NCBI RefSeq assembly: GCF_004745425.1
Contig: NZ_PGGK01000003.1
Location: 1 to 64,000, forward strand
Length of the DNA stretch: 64,000 bases
Source: Methanolobus halotolerans
GTDB lineage: Archaea; Halobacteriota; Methanosarcinia; Methanosarcinales; Methanosarcinaceae
Direction of reading: 5' to 3'
The translations under genes were made by a program, and so were the position numbers. The notes under the pieces are model-generated. The model was not told the origin of the DNA, did not search any database, and worked only from the letters and a program-made list of their open reading frames with translations. Shown piece by piece: positions 8,009 to 17,369 of this stretch (positions within the stretch are counted from its first letter, which is position 1; every line of letters begins with the position of its first letter).

Positions 8009-9313
8009 TTATAATTTCCTGTTGTCTGTCACTCTCTTAGCCTTTCCCATGGAACGCGGGATAGTTCCGCTTTCTACCAGCTCGACCTTAACAGTAATGT
8101 TCAAGACGCTTTTAAGAGCGGATGATACCTTCTTCTCCAGTATGATGATGTCGTTCACCTTATCACTGAAGGCTTCGTCTGTCATCTCTATCTGTACCTT
8201 CATGACATCGAGCTCATTCACCCTGTCCACAACTATCATAAAATGCTCACCGACCTCAGGAATGTTCATGAGCACGGACTCGATCTGACCGGGGAATACG
8301 TTGATACCACGGATGATAAGCATATCATCGGCACGCCCGAGCACACGCATAATACGTGGATGAGTTCTTCCGCACCTGCATGGCTGCTTGTTGATGACAG
8401 TGATATCACCGATCCTGTACCTTATAAGAGGGAGTGCTTCCTTGAACAGAGTGGTGATGACAAGTTCACCCCTTTCGCCTTCCTTGAGCTGTTCACCAGT
8501 CTCCGGATCGATCACCTCTATCAGGAACTGGTCAGCCCAGATATGTATACCATCCTGGAACTGGCATTCCGTGAAAAGCGGACCGCTAAGCTCGGACGTA
8601 CCATAGATATCATATGCCTTGATGCCGGTTGCCTGTTCTATCCTTGCACGCATCTCCTCTGACCATGGTTCCGCACCGAATATGCCGACACGCAGGTTAG
8701 TGTCCTTCTCTATGCTGATATTTGCCTTGTCAGCAACCTCGTTCATGAAAAGGAAGTAAGACGGAGTGCAGGCAATAATGCTTGAGTTCAGGTCCTGCAT
8801 CAGTTCGATCTGCCTTTCAGTGTTACCCGAGCTTGCCGGAAGGACAGTCGCACCTATTTCTTCCGCACCGTAATGAGCCCCGAGACCACCTGTGAACAGG
8901 CCATATCCATAGCCTACCTGTATGATGTCACCCCTTCCGACACCAATAGATGTCATCGCCCTTGCAAGAGAGGTGGTCCATCCATCAATGTCGCTCTTGG
9001 TATAACCCACAACTGTTGGTTTTCCTGTCGTCCCGGATGAGACATGGAAACGTACAAGCTGCTCGTTAGGGACGCAGAACATACCGGTAGGATATGTGTC
9101 CCGGAGATCACCCTTATATGTAAAAGGTAATTTTTTCAGATCATCAAGCGTCTGAATCTCCTCCGGCCTGACACCCGCATCATCAAATCGCTTTTTGTAG
9201 AACTCCGAGTGCTGGTAAACATAATTCACCAGGTTTTTTAACTTCCTCTCCTGCATTTTTTCCAGTTCTTCAACCGGCATGCGCTCCATCAATGGGTTCC
9301 AGTACTCTAACAT
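8009..9313 (-). CDS. paaK: Phenylacetate-CoA ligase (aryl acid activation)
   Basis: An adenylate-forming enzyme of 434 residues. SSGTTGKPT (about 92-100) is the ATP-binding P-loop, YDIYGTSELSG is the A5 motif, and the C-terminal subdomain follows RIGDI. It converts phenylacetate or related aryl acids to CoA thioesters (ATP to AMP). In methanogens, PaaK with IorAB is thought to salvage aryl acids for aromatic amino-acid synthesis. The frame allows ATG 9322 or ATG 9313. The second fits a GGGATGAT ribosome site better. It lies 21 bases after the DHH phosphoesterase gene and is followed by the ACT gene, so the three form an operon. Confidence 0.88.
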   Translation of the reverse strand: MLEYWNPLMERMPVEELEKMQERKLKNLVNYVYQHSEFYKKRFDDAGVRPEEIQTLDDLKKLPFTYKGDLRDTYPTGMFCVPNEQLVRFHVSSGTTGKPTVVGYTKSDIDGWTTSLARAMTSIGVGRGDIIQVGYGYGLFTGGLGAHYGAEEIGATVLPASSGNTERQIELMQDLNSSIIACTPSYFLFMNEVADKANISIEKDTNLRVGIFGAEPWSEEMRARIEQATGIKAYDIYGTSELSGPLFTECQFQDGIHIWADQFLIEVIDPETGEQLKEGERGELVITTLFKEALPLIRYRIGDITVINKQPCRCGRTHPRIMRVLGRADDMLIIRGINVFPGQIESVLMNIPEVGEHFMIVVDRVNELDVMKVQIEMTDEAFSDKVNDIIILEKKVSSALKSVLNITVKVELVESGTIPRSMGKAKRVTDNRKL

Positions 9314-9334
9314 TTTTATCATCCCGTTTTTTGT

Positions 9335-10324
9335 TTATTCCGAATTCTCCTGTAACGCCTCGCAGATAGAAGGATTCGGCTTTCCCTGAAGGACATTACG
9401 TATCCTTTTCCTGCATTCCTGGATTATAACATCCATGTCAGCTACAACATCGATCCCGGCCGCACCTGCGTGGCCTCCTCCGGTGCCCTGGTAATTGGAG
9501 CTTATGTCCTCCATGATTTTACCGAGGTTCACACCGGAATTCACTGCATCGCGCTTTGCTCTTCCACTTACCCTTACATTCCTGTCACGTGAAGTGCCTA
9601 TCAAGGCCACGTCAGCTCCGATATTAAGGAACATCGAGGATGCCGCACCACCGAAGGAATTCACATGAGAGTCCACGACCAGCCAGTCATCGACGCGCTC
9701 GATATTAGCCCTTGTAGCACATTTCAACATGGCTATACGCATGGATATATCCTGCGGGGTAGATGCCATCATTTCCAGAACCTCGGCATATTCCACTCCG
9801 CTTGACTCTATGATCTCCGAGACGGTCCTGAAAGTATCGTATGATGCATGTTTGAAATGGCCGGTATCTGTAATAATACCGGTAAGAAGGCCAAGTGCCG
9901 TCCTGCGCATTATGGGAGCACCCATAATACGGAGAATATCAAAGACCATCTCTGCAGTCGAGGTGGCATGGCGATGCAGGTAGAATTCGGCATTTTCAAT
10001 GAGTGCAGTGGTAGCGTGATGGTCAATCACGCAGTACTTACCAAGTTTGATATCATTCAACTGTGAGCTGGTAGATGTGTCCACCACCAGGGTGATATCA
10101 TATTGTGACGGATCGGGATCGATAACCACGTCTATATTAAGCTTTTCAATTAGAAGAGAGGCAACGCGATTACAGCCATCCACGAGTCCGATAGTTCCGC
10201 CAATGGCCTCAGATAGTGCAAAAGCGCTGCTCACAGCATCTGGATCTGCATTACGATGACACAAATAAAGAACTTGCGGATAATCCAGAAGTCTATTGTA
10301 AAACTCCAGTTCTTGAACTTCCAT
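9335..10324 (-). CDS. DHH/DHHA1 family phosphoesterase (NrnA-like)
   Basis: 329 residues. The N-terminal DHH domain has HRNADPDAV (metal site) and the DHH motif itself in CVIDHHATT (about residues 93-101). The C-terminal DHHA1 domain ends with GTGGGHAGAAG, the substrate-binding signature. Relatives are oligoribonucleases, pAp phosphatases or cyclic-dinucleotide phosphodiesterases, and the exact substrate cannot be told. It is the first gene of the PaaK-ACT operon and directly follows the exosome superoperon (62 bases after prefoldin beta), so it may be transcribed from that operon. Confidence 0.85.
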   Translation of the reverse strand: MEVQELEFYNRLLDYPQVLYLCHRNADPDAVSSAFALSEAIGGTIGLVDGCNRVASLLIEKLNIDVVIDPDPSQYDITLVVDTSTSSQLNDIKLGKYCVIDHHATTALIENAEFYLHRHATSTAEMVFDILRIMGAPIMRRTALGLLTGIITDTGHFKHASYDTFRTVSEIIESSGVEYAEVLEMMASTPQDISMRIAMLKCATRANIERVDDWLVVDSHVNSFGGAASSMFLNIGADVALIGTSRDRNVRVSGRAKRDAVNSGVNLGKIMEDISSNYQGTGGGHAGAAGIDVVADMDVIIQECRKRIRNVLQGKPNPSICEALQENSE

Positions 10325-10386
10325 AGAAACCTCTGATTATCATCTCAAAAGATAATCCGAGTATGTCAGCATTGAGGAAAAAGGCT

Positions 10387-10740
10387 TTATTCTGCCTGAT
10401 TCCCCATTGCCTGTTCTATTTGTTCCTGAAGTTGTGTAAAACGCTTGGAGATACGCTCTTCCTGTCTTGAGACGGACTGAAGCCTCAGGGTAAGTGTCTC
10501 TACCTTTTCTTTCATCTTGCCAACTGTTTCCTCTTTGTTGGCTTTTATCTGCAGTTCACCTACCGTCCGGTAGATCACCGCATCTTCGGAGAGATTCTCA
10601 AGTTCCTCAAGTGCCCTCTCGGACTCCTTCTGTAAAGATTCCATCTGGGCTTTCTGCATTGCAAGTGACTGTGCCTGTTGCTGAACTTGCTGCAACTGAG
10701 CCAGCTGGTTCTGTATCTGTGGGGGTATTTGTGTACTCAT
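10387..10740 (-). CDS. pfdB: Prefoldin subunit beta
   Basis: 117 residues built as two long coiled coils (about 5-50 and 72-113) joined by a short beta hairpin (VIYRTVGELQIKA). That is the beta-prefoldin layout: two alpha and four beta subunits make the jellyfish chaperone that hands unfolded proteins to the thermosome. The Gln-rich N-terminal helix and hydrophobic tip are normal. It closes the exosome superoperon, 135 bases after Pcc1, a gap containing T-tracts and possibly its own promoter. Confidence 0.93.
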   Translation of the reverse strand: MSTQIPPQIQNQLAQLQQVQQQAQSLAMQKAQMESLQKESERALEELENLSEDAVIYRTVGELQIKANKEETVGKMKEKVETLTLRLQSVSRQEERISKRFTQLQEQIEQAMGNQAE

Positions 10741-10875
10741 TTGGTTTCACCTGGCATACCAATAAACTTAAAGTGATTTTAATGTTTCCATAAGAGACGC
10801 AACGATAAAACAGTGAGTACAGGTTCGTTTTCAGGTAAAATTAATCAATACCCTAAGTAAAACTGATTGCAACTA

Positions 10876-11118
10876 TTACTTACTATCTGTAAGAACAGAC
10901 ACTTCATTGGATACCTGTATCAACCTCAACCAGGTATTCAGTGTGGACCTCATAGATACTAGATCATCTGCCTCTACTATAAGATACAGATGTGAACCAT
11001 CGACCCGGAGTTCAATTCTGGACCGGTCAGTCACCGCAGTTTCTATCTCAGGCTTCAGTGAACGATATATTGAACAGGCAGTGTCGAACTCAAAAACAGA
11101 TTCGGCGATCAACTGCAA
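10876..11118 (-). CDS. pcc1: KEOPS complex subunit Pcc1
   Basis: 80 residues, a small alpha/beta protein with the pattern of the Pcc1 dimerisation subunit of KEOPS, which makes the N6-threonylcarbamoyl-adenosine at position 37 of ANN-decoding tRNAs. The start is TTG. It is preceded by GGAGGGTGAT at 5-base spacing and lies inside the 3' end of the Brix gene (10-base overlap), so translation is coupled. Its place between Brix and prefoldin beta is a conserved archaeal arrangement. A second, more acidic Pcc1-type protein is at 60705-60938. Confidence 0.85.
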   Translation of the reverse strand: MQLIAESVFEFDTACSIYRSLKPEIETAVTDRSRIELRVDGSHLYLIVEADDLVSMRSTLNTWLRLIQVSNEVSVLTDSK

Positions 11119-11582
11119 TTGCCATCACCCTCCAGTATCCTGTAAGTTCTGACCTTCAGGGAAAAAAGTATTGTATCATCCTCAGTGAAATTGATCAGGT
11201 CGTCCGAGATCACCATCTTCAATAAGCCGGAAGACCCATTATCCACATCCGACTTGACCAATTCGGAGAATATCGAAGCAAGCTCCCCTTCTCCTGTTAT
11301 AGAAGGTCCTGCCTGCCGGGAGCGTGGATAAGGCTTCCCGGATGTCGATAATGAGATATGTAATGAGAGAGCGCAGAACCCCTCTGGATCATATATAGTG
11401 ATGCTGCCGGGATTCCCGTGATACTCACCCACGATCATGAGAGAGGAATCATCTGCATGACCCAGGACCTCACCCATACTCATCTTACCGCGATTGAAAT
11501 AATCGCAACGGAAAAAAGATGCCAGCAACTTACATAAACTACGCGTGCTGGCTGAAGGTTTGCGAGAAGAAGTAATTTGCAT
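11109..11582 (-). CDS. Brix-domain ribosome biogenesis protein (Imp4-like)
   Basis: A 157-residue protein opening MQITSSRKPSASTRSLCKLL, the sigma70-4-like RNA-binding start of archaeal Brix proteins (SSRKPS...TR), followed by a GDAD-like acidic loop and the two-half beta-sheet core. Archaeal Brix proteins are thought to act like yeast Imp4/Rpf2 in rRNA processing. The position after RpoP and overlapping Pcc1 is conserved in euryarchaea. ATG at 11582 lies 6 bases after the RpoP stop. Confidence 0.85.
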   Translation of the reverse strand: MQITSSRKPSASTRSLCKLLASFFRCDYFNRGKMSMGEVLGHADDSSLMIVGEYHGNPGSITIYDPEGFCALSLHISLSTSGKPYPRSRQAGPSITGEGELASIFSELVKSDVDNGSSGLLKMVISDDLINFTEDDTILFSLKVRTYRILEGDGNCS

Positions 11583-11588
11583 CTACTT

Positions 11589-11726
11589 CTACTCAGCTTT
11601 GATGCGTTTGATTGATGTCGGACGCTCTTTTACAAGTATCCTGTGCCCGCAGTAAGGACAGCGAATACCCGTATACTCGTAATCTATCTCGACAATTCGT
11701 TTGCATCTGGTACACTTATAATCCAT
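11589..11726 (-). CDS. rpoP: DNA-directed RNA polymerase subunit P (Rpb12-like)
   Basis: 45-residue zinc protein starting [10 protein letters not shown] and continuing [15 protein letters not shown]. Two CxxC pairs (Cys5, Cys8, Cys23, Cys26) form the zinc ribbon, and the basic C-terminal tail is typical of Rpb12/RpoP, a small subunit that stabilises RNA polymerase at the Rpo3/Rpo10 side. It lies 7 bases after L37Ae and 6 before Brix, exactly the conserved order. Such a short gene is easily missed. Confidence 0.95.
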   Translation of the reverse strand: MDYKCTRCKRIVEIDYEYTGIRCPYCGHRILVKERPTSIKRIKAE

Positions 11727-11733
11727 GCTCACC

Positions 11734-12021
11734 TTACTCTATTTTTTCAGTAGCTTTTCTTACGGAGCGAGTGACTGTCTTACCAACACTGGTTTGAGGA
11801 AGGTACGTACCGCCTGCAAATGTGTAGTCACACTTACTGCACTTCCAGATACCCGTACCAACCCTGCCAACTGTCGGACGTGCACATCTTGCACATGTAT
11901 GGGGCATACGCATCTTTTCTTCAAGATCCGCTACCAGTTTACGGTCCTTCCTACCATATCGTACACCAAACCTGCCTGCAGATCTGGATACACGTCCTTT
12001 TCTCGTATATTTTTTAGCCAT
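11734..12021 (-). CDS. rpl37ae: 50S ribosomal protein L37Ae (eL43)
   Basis: 95 residues, basic N-terminus ([19 protein letters not shown]) and a zinc ribbon with CxxC at CARC (about 43-46) and CSKC (about 61-64). That is the eL43 structure of the large subunit. The length is close to the family norm of about 90. It is preceded by a 45-base gap after Rrp42 and followed by rpoP. Confidence 0.96.
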   Translation of the reverse strand: MAKKYTRKGRVSRSAGRFGVRYGRKDRKLVADLEEKMRMPHTCARCARPTVGRVGTGIWKCSKCDYTFAGGTYLPQTSVGKTVTRSVRKATEKIE

Positions 12022-12066
12022 GAATCTAATCTCCTTGAATCAAATATGAAATTGCGATATTAATGA

Positions 12067-12840
12067 TCAATCCCGGATGTTCGAGAGATGAACCTCACGT
12101 AACTGGGCTGCTTTCTCACATGCCATTTCCACAGCCTTGAGCAACTGTTCATCTGTCAATGCTCCGTCACCACTCTTTTGCATCCCTGAGATCGAGCCGT
12201 CCTGATTTGAGATAACAGTTATTTTGGTATCACACACTGTTTCCTCATCAAGCCCCGGATCGACCATCAGTGAACCACCAATGTTAATCACTGTGACTGA
12301 CAGAGGCATATCCTTGACGGGCAGAGGTGTATCTTCACCTTTTCCTGCACGTTCTGCAGGTATAGTGGTGGTCAGCAGGGCTGCAATAGCACCCATGGAA
12401 GAAGCATCCTGGATGTTTCCGGCATTATTGAGAACATGGATGTCAATGAACACTATCCATACTTCTTCTCCTTCCGTAATACACAGCTTGCTTAAATCAA
12501 TTGCGCCTGACTCACGGACACCGCGGTCGGTCACACGAGCCATCTCAATGGCATTCTCCCTGGGAGGACCCGCCTCGAAATCAGGAGAAGCTATGGGATT
12601 GAGTTCGAGACTCGTGATAATGACCCCTTCGCCCTTTGAATCCGGGAAAGGAGAGCCGGCCTGGAGTTTCACTCCCACAAGGACCTCTGTTTCTCCCAGC
12701 TTGACCCATGCAGAGCCCTCAGCCTTATCAATAACGTTTGTTTTTACTTCACTATCCCTAACCTGGTCAAAGGAACGACCATCGGTGCGTTTTCCCTTGA
12801 GCATCAGATTGTAAATATAATCTCTTTTCAACACAGACAT
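12067..12840 (-). CDS. rrp42: Exosome complex subunit Rrp42
   Basis: 257 residues of RNase PH fold. It forms the hexameric ring with Rrp41. Rrp42 itself lacks the catalytic residues but helps to bind RNA. The open frame extends upstream to 12918 in the 3' end of rrp41, but the ATG at 12840, starting MSVLKRDYIYNLMLKGKRTDG, is the normal family start. It lies 4 bases after the rrp41 stop. Both the 5' to 3' gene order Rrp4-Rrp41-Rrp42 and the tight spacing are those of the archaeal superoperon. Confidence 0.93.
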   Translation of the reverse strand: MSVLKRDYIYNLMLKGKRTDGRSFDQVRDSEVKTNVIDKAEGSAWVKLGETEVLVGVKLQAGSPFPDSKGEGVIITSLELNPIASPDFEAGPPRENAIEMARVTDRGVRESGAIDLSKLCITEGEEVWIVFIDIHVLNNAGNIQDASSMGAIAALLTTTIPAERAGKGEDTPLPVKDMPLSVTVINIGGSLMVDPGLDEETVCDTKITVISNQDGSISGMQKSGDGALTDEQLLKAVEMACEKAAQLREVHLSNIRD

Positions 12841-12844
12841 TACT

Positions 12845-13819
12845 TCATTGCTCACGGATCTCACTTCCCTCAGTAATCTCCTCTTCATCGGCCGTTTCTT
12901 CTTCAACGAGGTCGACAAATTCTTCTTCTATAACCTCATGATCTTCTTCCTCAGCCTCTGTGTCTTCCGAGTCCTCATCTTCCCCTGATTCACCGGAAAC
13001 ATCGGCCTCTTCAAGATCCTCATCTTCTGATTCCCCTATGTCGCATTCGACCATGACCTCAATATCGATCTCTTCATCGATATCCTCAGGCACTTCGATT
13101 GCAGCGTCTTCACCAAACTTGCCCTTGAGAGCTTCTTTCTGCATCTCGAGAATCTGGAGACAACCTTTCTTGCACATTTCAAGAGCCTGCTTGAACTCTT
13201 CCTGTGTAAGGTTCCCATCCATCTGAAGGAGTGTGATCTCCCCGTCCTGGGTCATTGCTATCGGGAGGTCAGCCTGACCATAGTTGTCTTCAGGTTTGTT
13301 TAGATCGAGTACCAGCTTGCCATCGACCTTTCCGACAGCACATGCAGCAACAAGGCTTTTCATAGGGATTCCGGCATCTGCAAGTGCAATTGAAGCTGCA
13401 TTGATCGCAGCGGTCCTTGTACCGGCATCAGCCTGCAGTACTTCCGCAAAGACATCGATAACTGCACTTGGATAAAGGTTTGTCATCACCACAGGTTCGA
13501 ATGCCTCGCGGCTTACTTTTGATATTTCAGTACTTCTTCTGCTCGGACCCGGACGTATACGGTCCTCAACAGAAAAAGCCGCCATATTATATCTGTATCT
13601 TATCAGGGCAGAATCTGATTTCTGCAGTCTTCTCGGATGAAGTTCCCTGGGGCCATAAACCGCCACCAGGATCTTATTGTTGCCCCATTCCATATAGCAG
13701 GAGCCATCCGCACGGGAAAGCACCCCTATCTTGATCGTCATCGGTCTTATTTCATCAATTTGCCTGCCATCGAGGCGTAAACCATTCTCATCAATGAACT
13801 TTTCAGGTTTATCATTCAT
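12845..13819 (-). CDS. rrp41: Exosome complex exonuclease Rrp41, with a long acidic tail
   Basis: 324 residues from ATG 13819, which has a GGAG ribosome site; the frame opens earlier but without one. Residues 1-233 are the RNase PH domain, the phosphorolytic 3'-5' exonuclease of the ring, with GTRT at 133-136 for phosphate and Asp184 (GQADLPIAM) as the likely metal-binding residue. Residues 234-324 are an extra tail about half Asp and Glu. Normal Rrp41 is about 245 residues. Long acidic extensions are known in Methanosarcina Rrp41; their job is unknown. Confidence 0.95.
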   Translation of the reverse strand: MNDKPEKFIDENGLRLDGRQIDEIRPMTIKIGVLSRADGSCYMEWGNNKILVAVYGPRELHPRRLQKSDSALIRYRYNMAAFSVEDRIRPGPSRRSTEISKVSREAFEPVVMTNLYPSAVIDVFAEVLQADAGTRTAAINAASIALADAGIPMKSLVAACAVGKVDGKLVLDLNKPEDNYGQADLPIAMTQDGEITLLQMDGNLTQEEFKQALEMCKKGCLQILEMQKEALKGKFGEDAAIEVPEDIDEEIDIEVMVECDIGESEDEDLEEADVSGESGEDEDSEDTEAEEEDHEVIEEEFVDLVEEETADEEEITEGSEIREQ

Positions 13820-13879
13820 ACTAATTCTCCAATATTCAAGAAATCGGCTGGTCGCATTTTGCAAAAAGGACTACCCGGA

Positions 13880-14647
13880 TCATTCATCCGTTTCTTCCAG
13901 AAGTGCATCTACTTTTCTGTAGGTATCCTCAGGAATCCCGCTCTCATCTTCTTCTACTTCTTCGGCCTCGGCAAGATCTTCATCAGTATCAGCATCTTCC
14001 TTGTTCCTCAGGAACCGGCAAACCCTGTCAGTCAACCCTGTTGTATGTGACTGTTGCATGATCATATCTATGGCTTCGGTAAGACGATCCATATCGCTGT
14101 CTTTTCCATTTATCCAGATGCGCCCGTTCTGACCAACAAATATCTCACAGTCTGTTTCTTTTTTAAGCATTGAGACCATTGAACCGCCATGACCTATGAT
14201 CCGGGGAACCTTTGCAGGAACAACTTTGATAATCCTTCCCACATTAAGAGGTTTTAATCCCCTCTCACGCATTGAAAGTTCCACCTTCATGGATGGATTT
14301 ACATCTTTAACACGCAGCAGTACAGAATCTCCGACATCCATTATCCCGGGCATCTTGCCAGATTCCACCCTTTTCGGATATTCTGAGACATGTAGCAGAC
14401 CATCATAAGGAGAACAGATGTCAAATATCCAGTTTGAGGGGGTTAGCTCGATCACAGTACCAATTACAAAATCCTTGCTCGAAGGAATATACTTTCCTGC
14501 GAACGGGACCACAGATATCCTGTTTCTTGCATTCTTGATCCCGTATAAAAGAGAATAGACCTTTCCATCCTTCACATATGTACCAGGTCCTGAGTCTGCC
14601 TTGTTCTCAGACAAAAACTGGCCCGGAAATACAATATCTCGCTCCAT
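13880..14647 (-). CDS. rrp4: Exosome RNA-binding cap protein Rrp4
   Basis: 255 residues with the Rrp4 order: an N-terminal domain (VFPGQFLSENK), an S1 RNA-binding domain (about 55-130), and a KH domain (IGHGGSMVSMLKKETDC, the GxxG loop altered to GHGG). It caps the exosome ring and recruits RNA. The last 35 or so residues are strongly acidic, like the tails of the neighbouring Rrp41 and proteasome alpha proteins. It starts 9 bases after SBDS. Confidence 0.94.
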   Translation of the reverse strand: MERDIVFPGQFLSENKADSGPGTYVKDGKVYSLLYGIKNARNRISVVPFAGKYIPSSKDFVIGTVIELTPSNWIFDICSPYDGLLHVSEYPKRVESGKMPGIMDVGDSVLLRVKDVNPSMKVELSMRERGLKPLNVGRIIKVVPAKVPRIIGHGGSMVSMLKKETDCEIFVGQNGRIWINGKDSDMDRLTEAIDMIMQQSHTTGLTDRVCRFLRNKEDADTDEDLAEAEEVEEDESGIPEDTYRKVDALLEETDE

Positions 14648-14656
14648 TATCCATCC

Positions 14657-15349
14657 TCATAATAATTTTGTTTCAGCATCCCCTTTGGTCAGGTGATTTA
14701 CCAGACCGTAGAAATCATTCTGCAAACCAGCAGGCATCCTTACAACCGCAACCCAGGAACCATCACTCTGCCATTCGTTCTTTAAAAGGGTTGAGAACTT
14801 GGAGATATCCCCATAGGATTTTGCAGCATACTCTGCAGGTATCCTTACTGCCACATCGACCTCCTCAAACCTGATGGGGATGATAGGACGAATGGCCTTC
14901 ATGACTATATTGACCTGTTCATCCACACTCTTCAAAAGATCGATATGGACCTTTGCCTCCTCCATAGCTTTCTCGATCCTTGCCCGCGGATGAGGGGTCT
15001 TTGTCTGAGGATTGATCGCATTCTGTACTATGACAGTTACAACCTGTCGGGTCTTTTCTTCAAGCAGGAATTTTCGCTGCTCCGTAGTTAACTGAAGCTC
15101 ACCATTCTCCAGGATCTGGCTGGCAGCCTCCATGACATTAGAACTGCCAAAAGTATTCTCAAGGTCGGATTCAGCTGCATGGTCTCCTTGATGAGCATCG
15201 GAGAATACAGATTCAACAGCGAGTATATCTTCGATCTTAATATCTTCGCCCCTTTTCAGCGCAAACGCCTTATCAGGATCCACCAGTACCTCGAACTGAT
15301 TCTTACCTTTCTTGAGCCTTGCTATTACTGCCTCATCAAGTGACACCAT
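14657..15349 (-). CDS. sdo1: Ribosome maturation protein SBDS (Sdo1)
   Basis: 230 residues with three domains as in SBDS/Sdo1: FYSH N-terminal domain (VARLKKGKNQFEVLVDPDKA-like start, residues 8-30), a helical linker with the TEQRK segment, and a ferredoxin-like C-terminal domain from about 160. SBDS with the EF-2-like GTPase releases the anti-association factor aIF6 from the 50S subunit. It is encoded next to Rrp4 in almost all archaea. Confidence 0.94.
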   Translation of the reverse strand: MVSLDEAVIARLKKGKNQFEVLVDPDKAFALKRGEDIKIEDILAVESVFSDAHQGDHAAESDLENTFGSSNVMEAASQILENGELQLTTEQRKFLLEEKTRQVVTVIVQNAINPQTKTPHPRARIEKAMEEAKVHIDLLKSVDEQVNIVMKAIRPIIPIRFEEVDVAVRIPAEYAAKSYGDISKFSTLLKNEWQSDGSWVAVVRMPAGLQNDFYGLVNHLTKGDAETKLL

Positions 15350-15382
15350 TTTTTTTCACCCTGACCTAAACCTTAATAACTA

Positions 15383-16180
15383 TTATTCTTCGGACCCTTC
15401 TTCCGGGTTCTCTGTATTTTCGTCCTCTTCTTCTTCACCCTTGAATTCATCTTTCAATTCTTCCTGGATTCGGCCTACATATGTTTCGACCTCATCCTCA
15501 GAGAGTTTCCTGAACTGCCTTTCTTCAAGAGTCACAAGGCCTACTTCCAGCGTAGCTGCATTGAGCTTACCTTCAGTGGACTTGTAAAGCGCTTTCATAC
15601 CAAGCATGATAGCGGCATCCATGTCCATATCGTCATCATAGTCAGACTCGAATATCTCCATGAAAGAATTCCTTCCGGCACCGATCGCAGTTGCCTTGTA
15701 TTCGAGAAGTGCTCCGCTTGGATCCGTTTCAAACAAGCGGGGCCTGGAAACATCCACACCTGCGATCAGAAGAGCGGTACCATAGGGACGGGCACCACCA
15801 TATTGAGTGTAACTTTGTTTGTGATCGCATATCTTCTTTGAAAGCACCTCTACACCTACCTGCTCATCATAAGATACCCTGTTGATCTGAGCCTCTACCC
15901 TTGCCCTGTCTACCAGCGCACGGGCATCTGCAACCAGACCGGATGTAGCAGCACCTATGTGATCATCTATCTGGAATATCTTCTCGATTGATTCTGCTTC
16001 GATCAATTTGCTTGTGATCCTTTTATCGACAAGAAGGACAACCCCTTCCTTCGACTTCACACCCGCCGCAGTCGTACCCCTCTTAACTGCCTCCCGGGCA
16101 TACTCGACCTGAAAAAGACGCCCATCGGGACTGAAAACAGTAATTGCACGATCATAACCCATTTGTGGTGTCATTTGCAT
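15383..16180 (-). CDS. psmA: 20S proteasome alpha subunit
   Basis: 265 residues. It opens [20 protein letters not shown] and continues [15 protein letters not shown], the gate-forming N-terminus and the RLFQVEYA signature of alpha subunits. Seven copies form each outer ring and control substrate entry and docking of PAN. ATG 16180 follows GGAGATGA. The last 25-30 residues are strongly acidic (Glu/Asp runs), longer than the usual 240-250 residue protein. Confidence 0.97.
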   Translation of the reverse strand: MQMTPQMGYDRAITVFSPDGRLFQVEYAREAVKRGTTAAGVKSKEGVVLLVDKRITSKLIEAESIEKIFQIDDHIGAATSGLVADARALVDRARVEAQINRVSYDEQVGVEVLSKKICDHKQSYTQYGGARPYGTALLIAGVDVSRPRLFETDPSGALLEYKATAIGAGRNSFMEIFESDYDDDMDMDAAIMLGMKALYKSTEGKLNAATLEVGLVTLEERQFRKLSEDEVETYVGRIQEELKDEFKGEEEEDENTENPEEGSEE

Positions 16181-16248
16181 CTTAAGTTCATCTCCTGTAT
16201 TAGAATAGTAAACAGTAACTTGTAGTCTTACTAATTGAAATATGCATT

Positions 16249-16623
16249 CTACTCATTTATATGTGACTGTTCTTTCGGATTAAATACATCCGCACCCGCT
16301 AAATACTTTTTTGTTGCACCCTGCACAGTTCCCGAGATCCCGAGAACATGACATATAATTCTGGTACCTTTTACATCCCGGATAGTTGCAAGCACAGCAC
16401 GGGTGTTATCTGTCCTTTCAGGCGAGCATCGGACAACTCCCCTGGAATCCTCAAAGGCAAGTAGTCTGATAGCACACTCGCTTGCACCGACATCGCCAAG
16501 AAGGGAACCGGCAGCGGAGAATAATTCCCTTATCAGGTCATCTCTTCTGACAGGCTCTTCAGCAATGATCTCGAATGCCAGATATCTTTTCCTGGCACGC
16601 AGTGTCGGAGGGAGTATCTTCAC
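16249..16623 (-). CDS. rnp2: Ribonuclease P protein component 2 (Pop5)
   Basis: 124 residues starting [19 protein letters not shown], the typical Pop5 start with the basic LRxRKRY segment that contacts the RNA. It pairs with Rpp30 to activate the catalytic domain of RNase P RNA in tRNA 5'-end maturation. It overlaps the Rpp30 stop by four bases (ATGA), so production of the partners is coupled. Confidence 0.92.
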   Translation of the reverse strand: MKILPPTLRARKRYLAFEIIAEEPVRRDDLIRELFSAAGSLLGDVGASECAIRLLAFEDSRGVVRCSPERTDNTRAVLATIRDVKGTRIICHVLGISGTVQGATKKYLAGADVFNPKEQSHINE

Positions 16624-17369
16624 CTGACATCATCCCCGTTCAGTCCTTCGCTTCCTTCGCTTATAAGTTCGGTTCTGATTACCTGCACACCCTCACAGAG
16701 GTATCCCACAGGAGGACAGCTTCTTGAAATAAGCATTTGAGGAATTACAGTCAGGCCTGATATAGCTTCCTCACGGGACATGCCAAACAGTGATGCCAGA
16801 GCGATAAGTTCCCGGGGAGCACGCATATCATACCATGAGCGGGGGCTGCTAGTCAGGAGAAAAGGCACATCATATTTCCTTACGAGCTGCAGGTCCTTCC
16901 GAAAATTACTAAGCACATGCACCCTGCTTCCCCCCCTGAGCCTTATAAGGTCTCCAAGATCAAAAGAAATAGCTACCTTATTATCGCTCGCCTCTTTTGC
17001 CAGCACATGATTGAACCCGCTTTCTGTGCCTACGTTCATTTGTGTTAAAATGTCCACTTTCGGGTTTTCAACAGCAGCGCGGTTAATGCTCTCATTGCCA
17101 CCGTGCACTGTAATGATGTCTACCCTATTGCGGAACTTTTCAACAATACCATGTAGCTTCGAGGAATTTTGGATCTTTATTTGCACCCCTGAGAAAATTC
17201 CGATACCAGCAAGACCAGCAGGATAGCTCCGATCTATAGAAGGATCAGGATCATTGATAGCAATTCCACTGTATCCCAGATGTTTTGCTATCGCAGCTAA
17301 TTCACAGACCTTGTCACTGTCGTCAGGAACAGAATAAACATTAAGGTCATAGAATCCGGATTCAACCAA
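16620..17369 (-). CDS. rnp3: Ribonuclease P protein component 3 (Rpp30)
   Basis: 249 residues with the PHP/TIM-barrel-like fold of Rpp30: FYDLNVYSVPD, then DIITVHGG, then ISFDLGDLIR and the late LLTSSPRSWYDMRAPREL region. It is the Pop5 partner in RNase P. The start codon is TTG at 17369 behind GGAGGA with proper spacing. It overlaps the upstream RNA-binding protein gene by eight bases. Confidence 0.92.
   Translation of the reverse strand: MVESGFYDLNVYSVPDDSDKVCELAAIAKHLGYSGIAINDPDPSIDRSYPAGLAGIGIFSGVQIKIQNSSKLHGIVEKFRNRVDIITVHGGNESINRAAVENPKVDILTQMNVGTESGFNHVLAKEASDNKVAISFDLGDLIRLRGGSRVHVLSNFRKDLQLVRKYDVPFLLTSSPRSWYDMRAPRELIALASLFGMSREEAISGLTVIPQMLISRSCPPVGYLCEGVQVIRTELISEGSEGLNGDDVR

Noticed and set aside
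12224-12814. 196-codon frame on the plus strand
   Set aside because: Antisense to rrp42; Ser/Pro-rich shadow of a high-GC3 gene.
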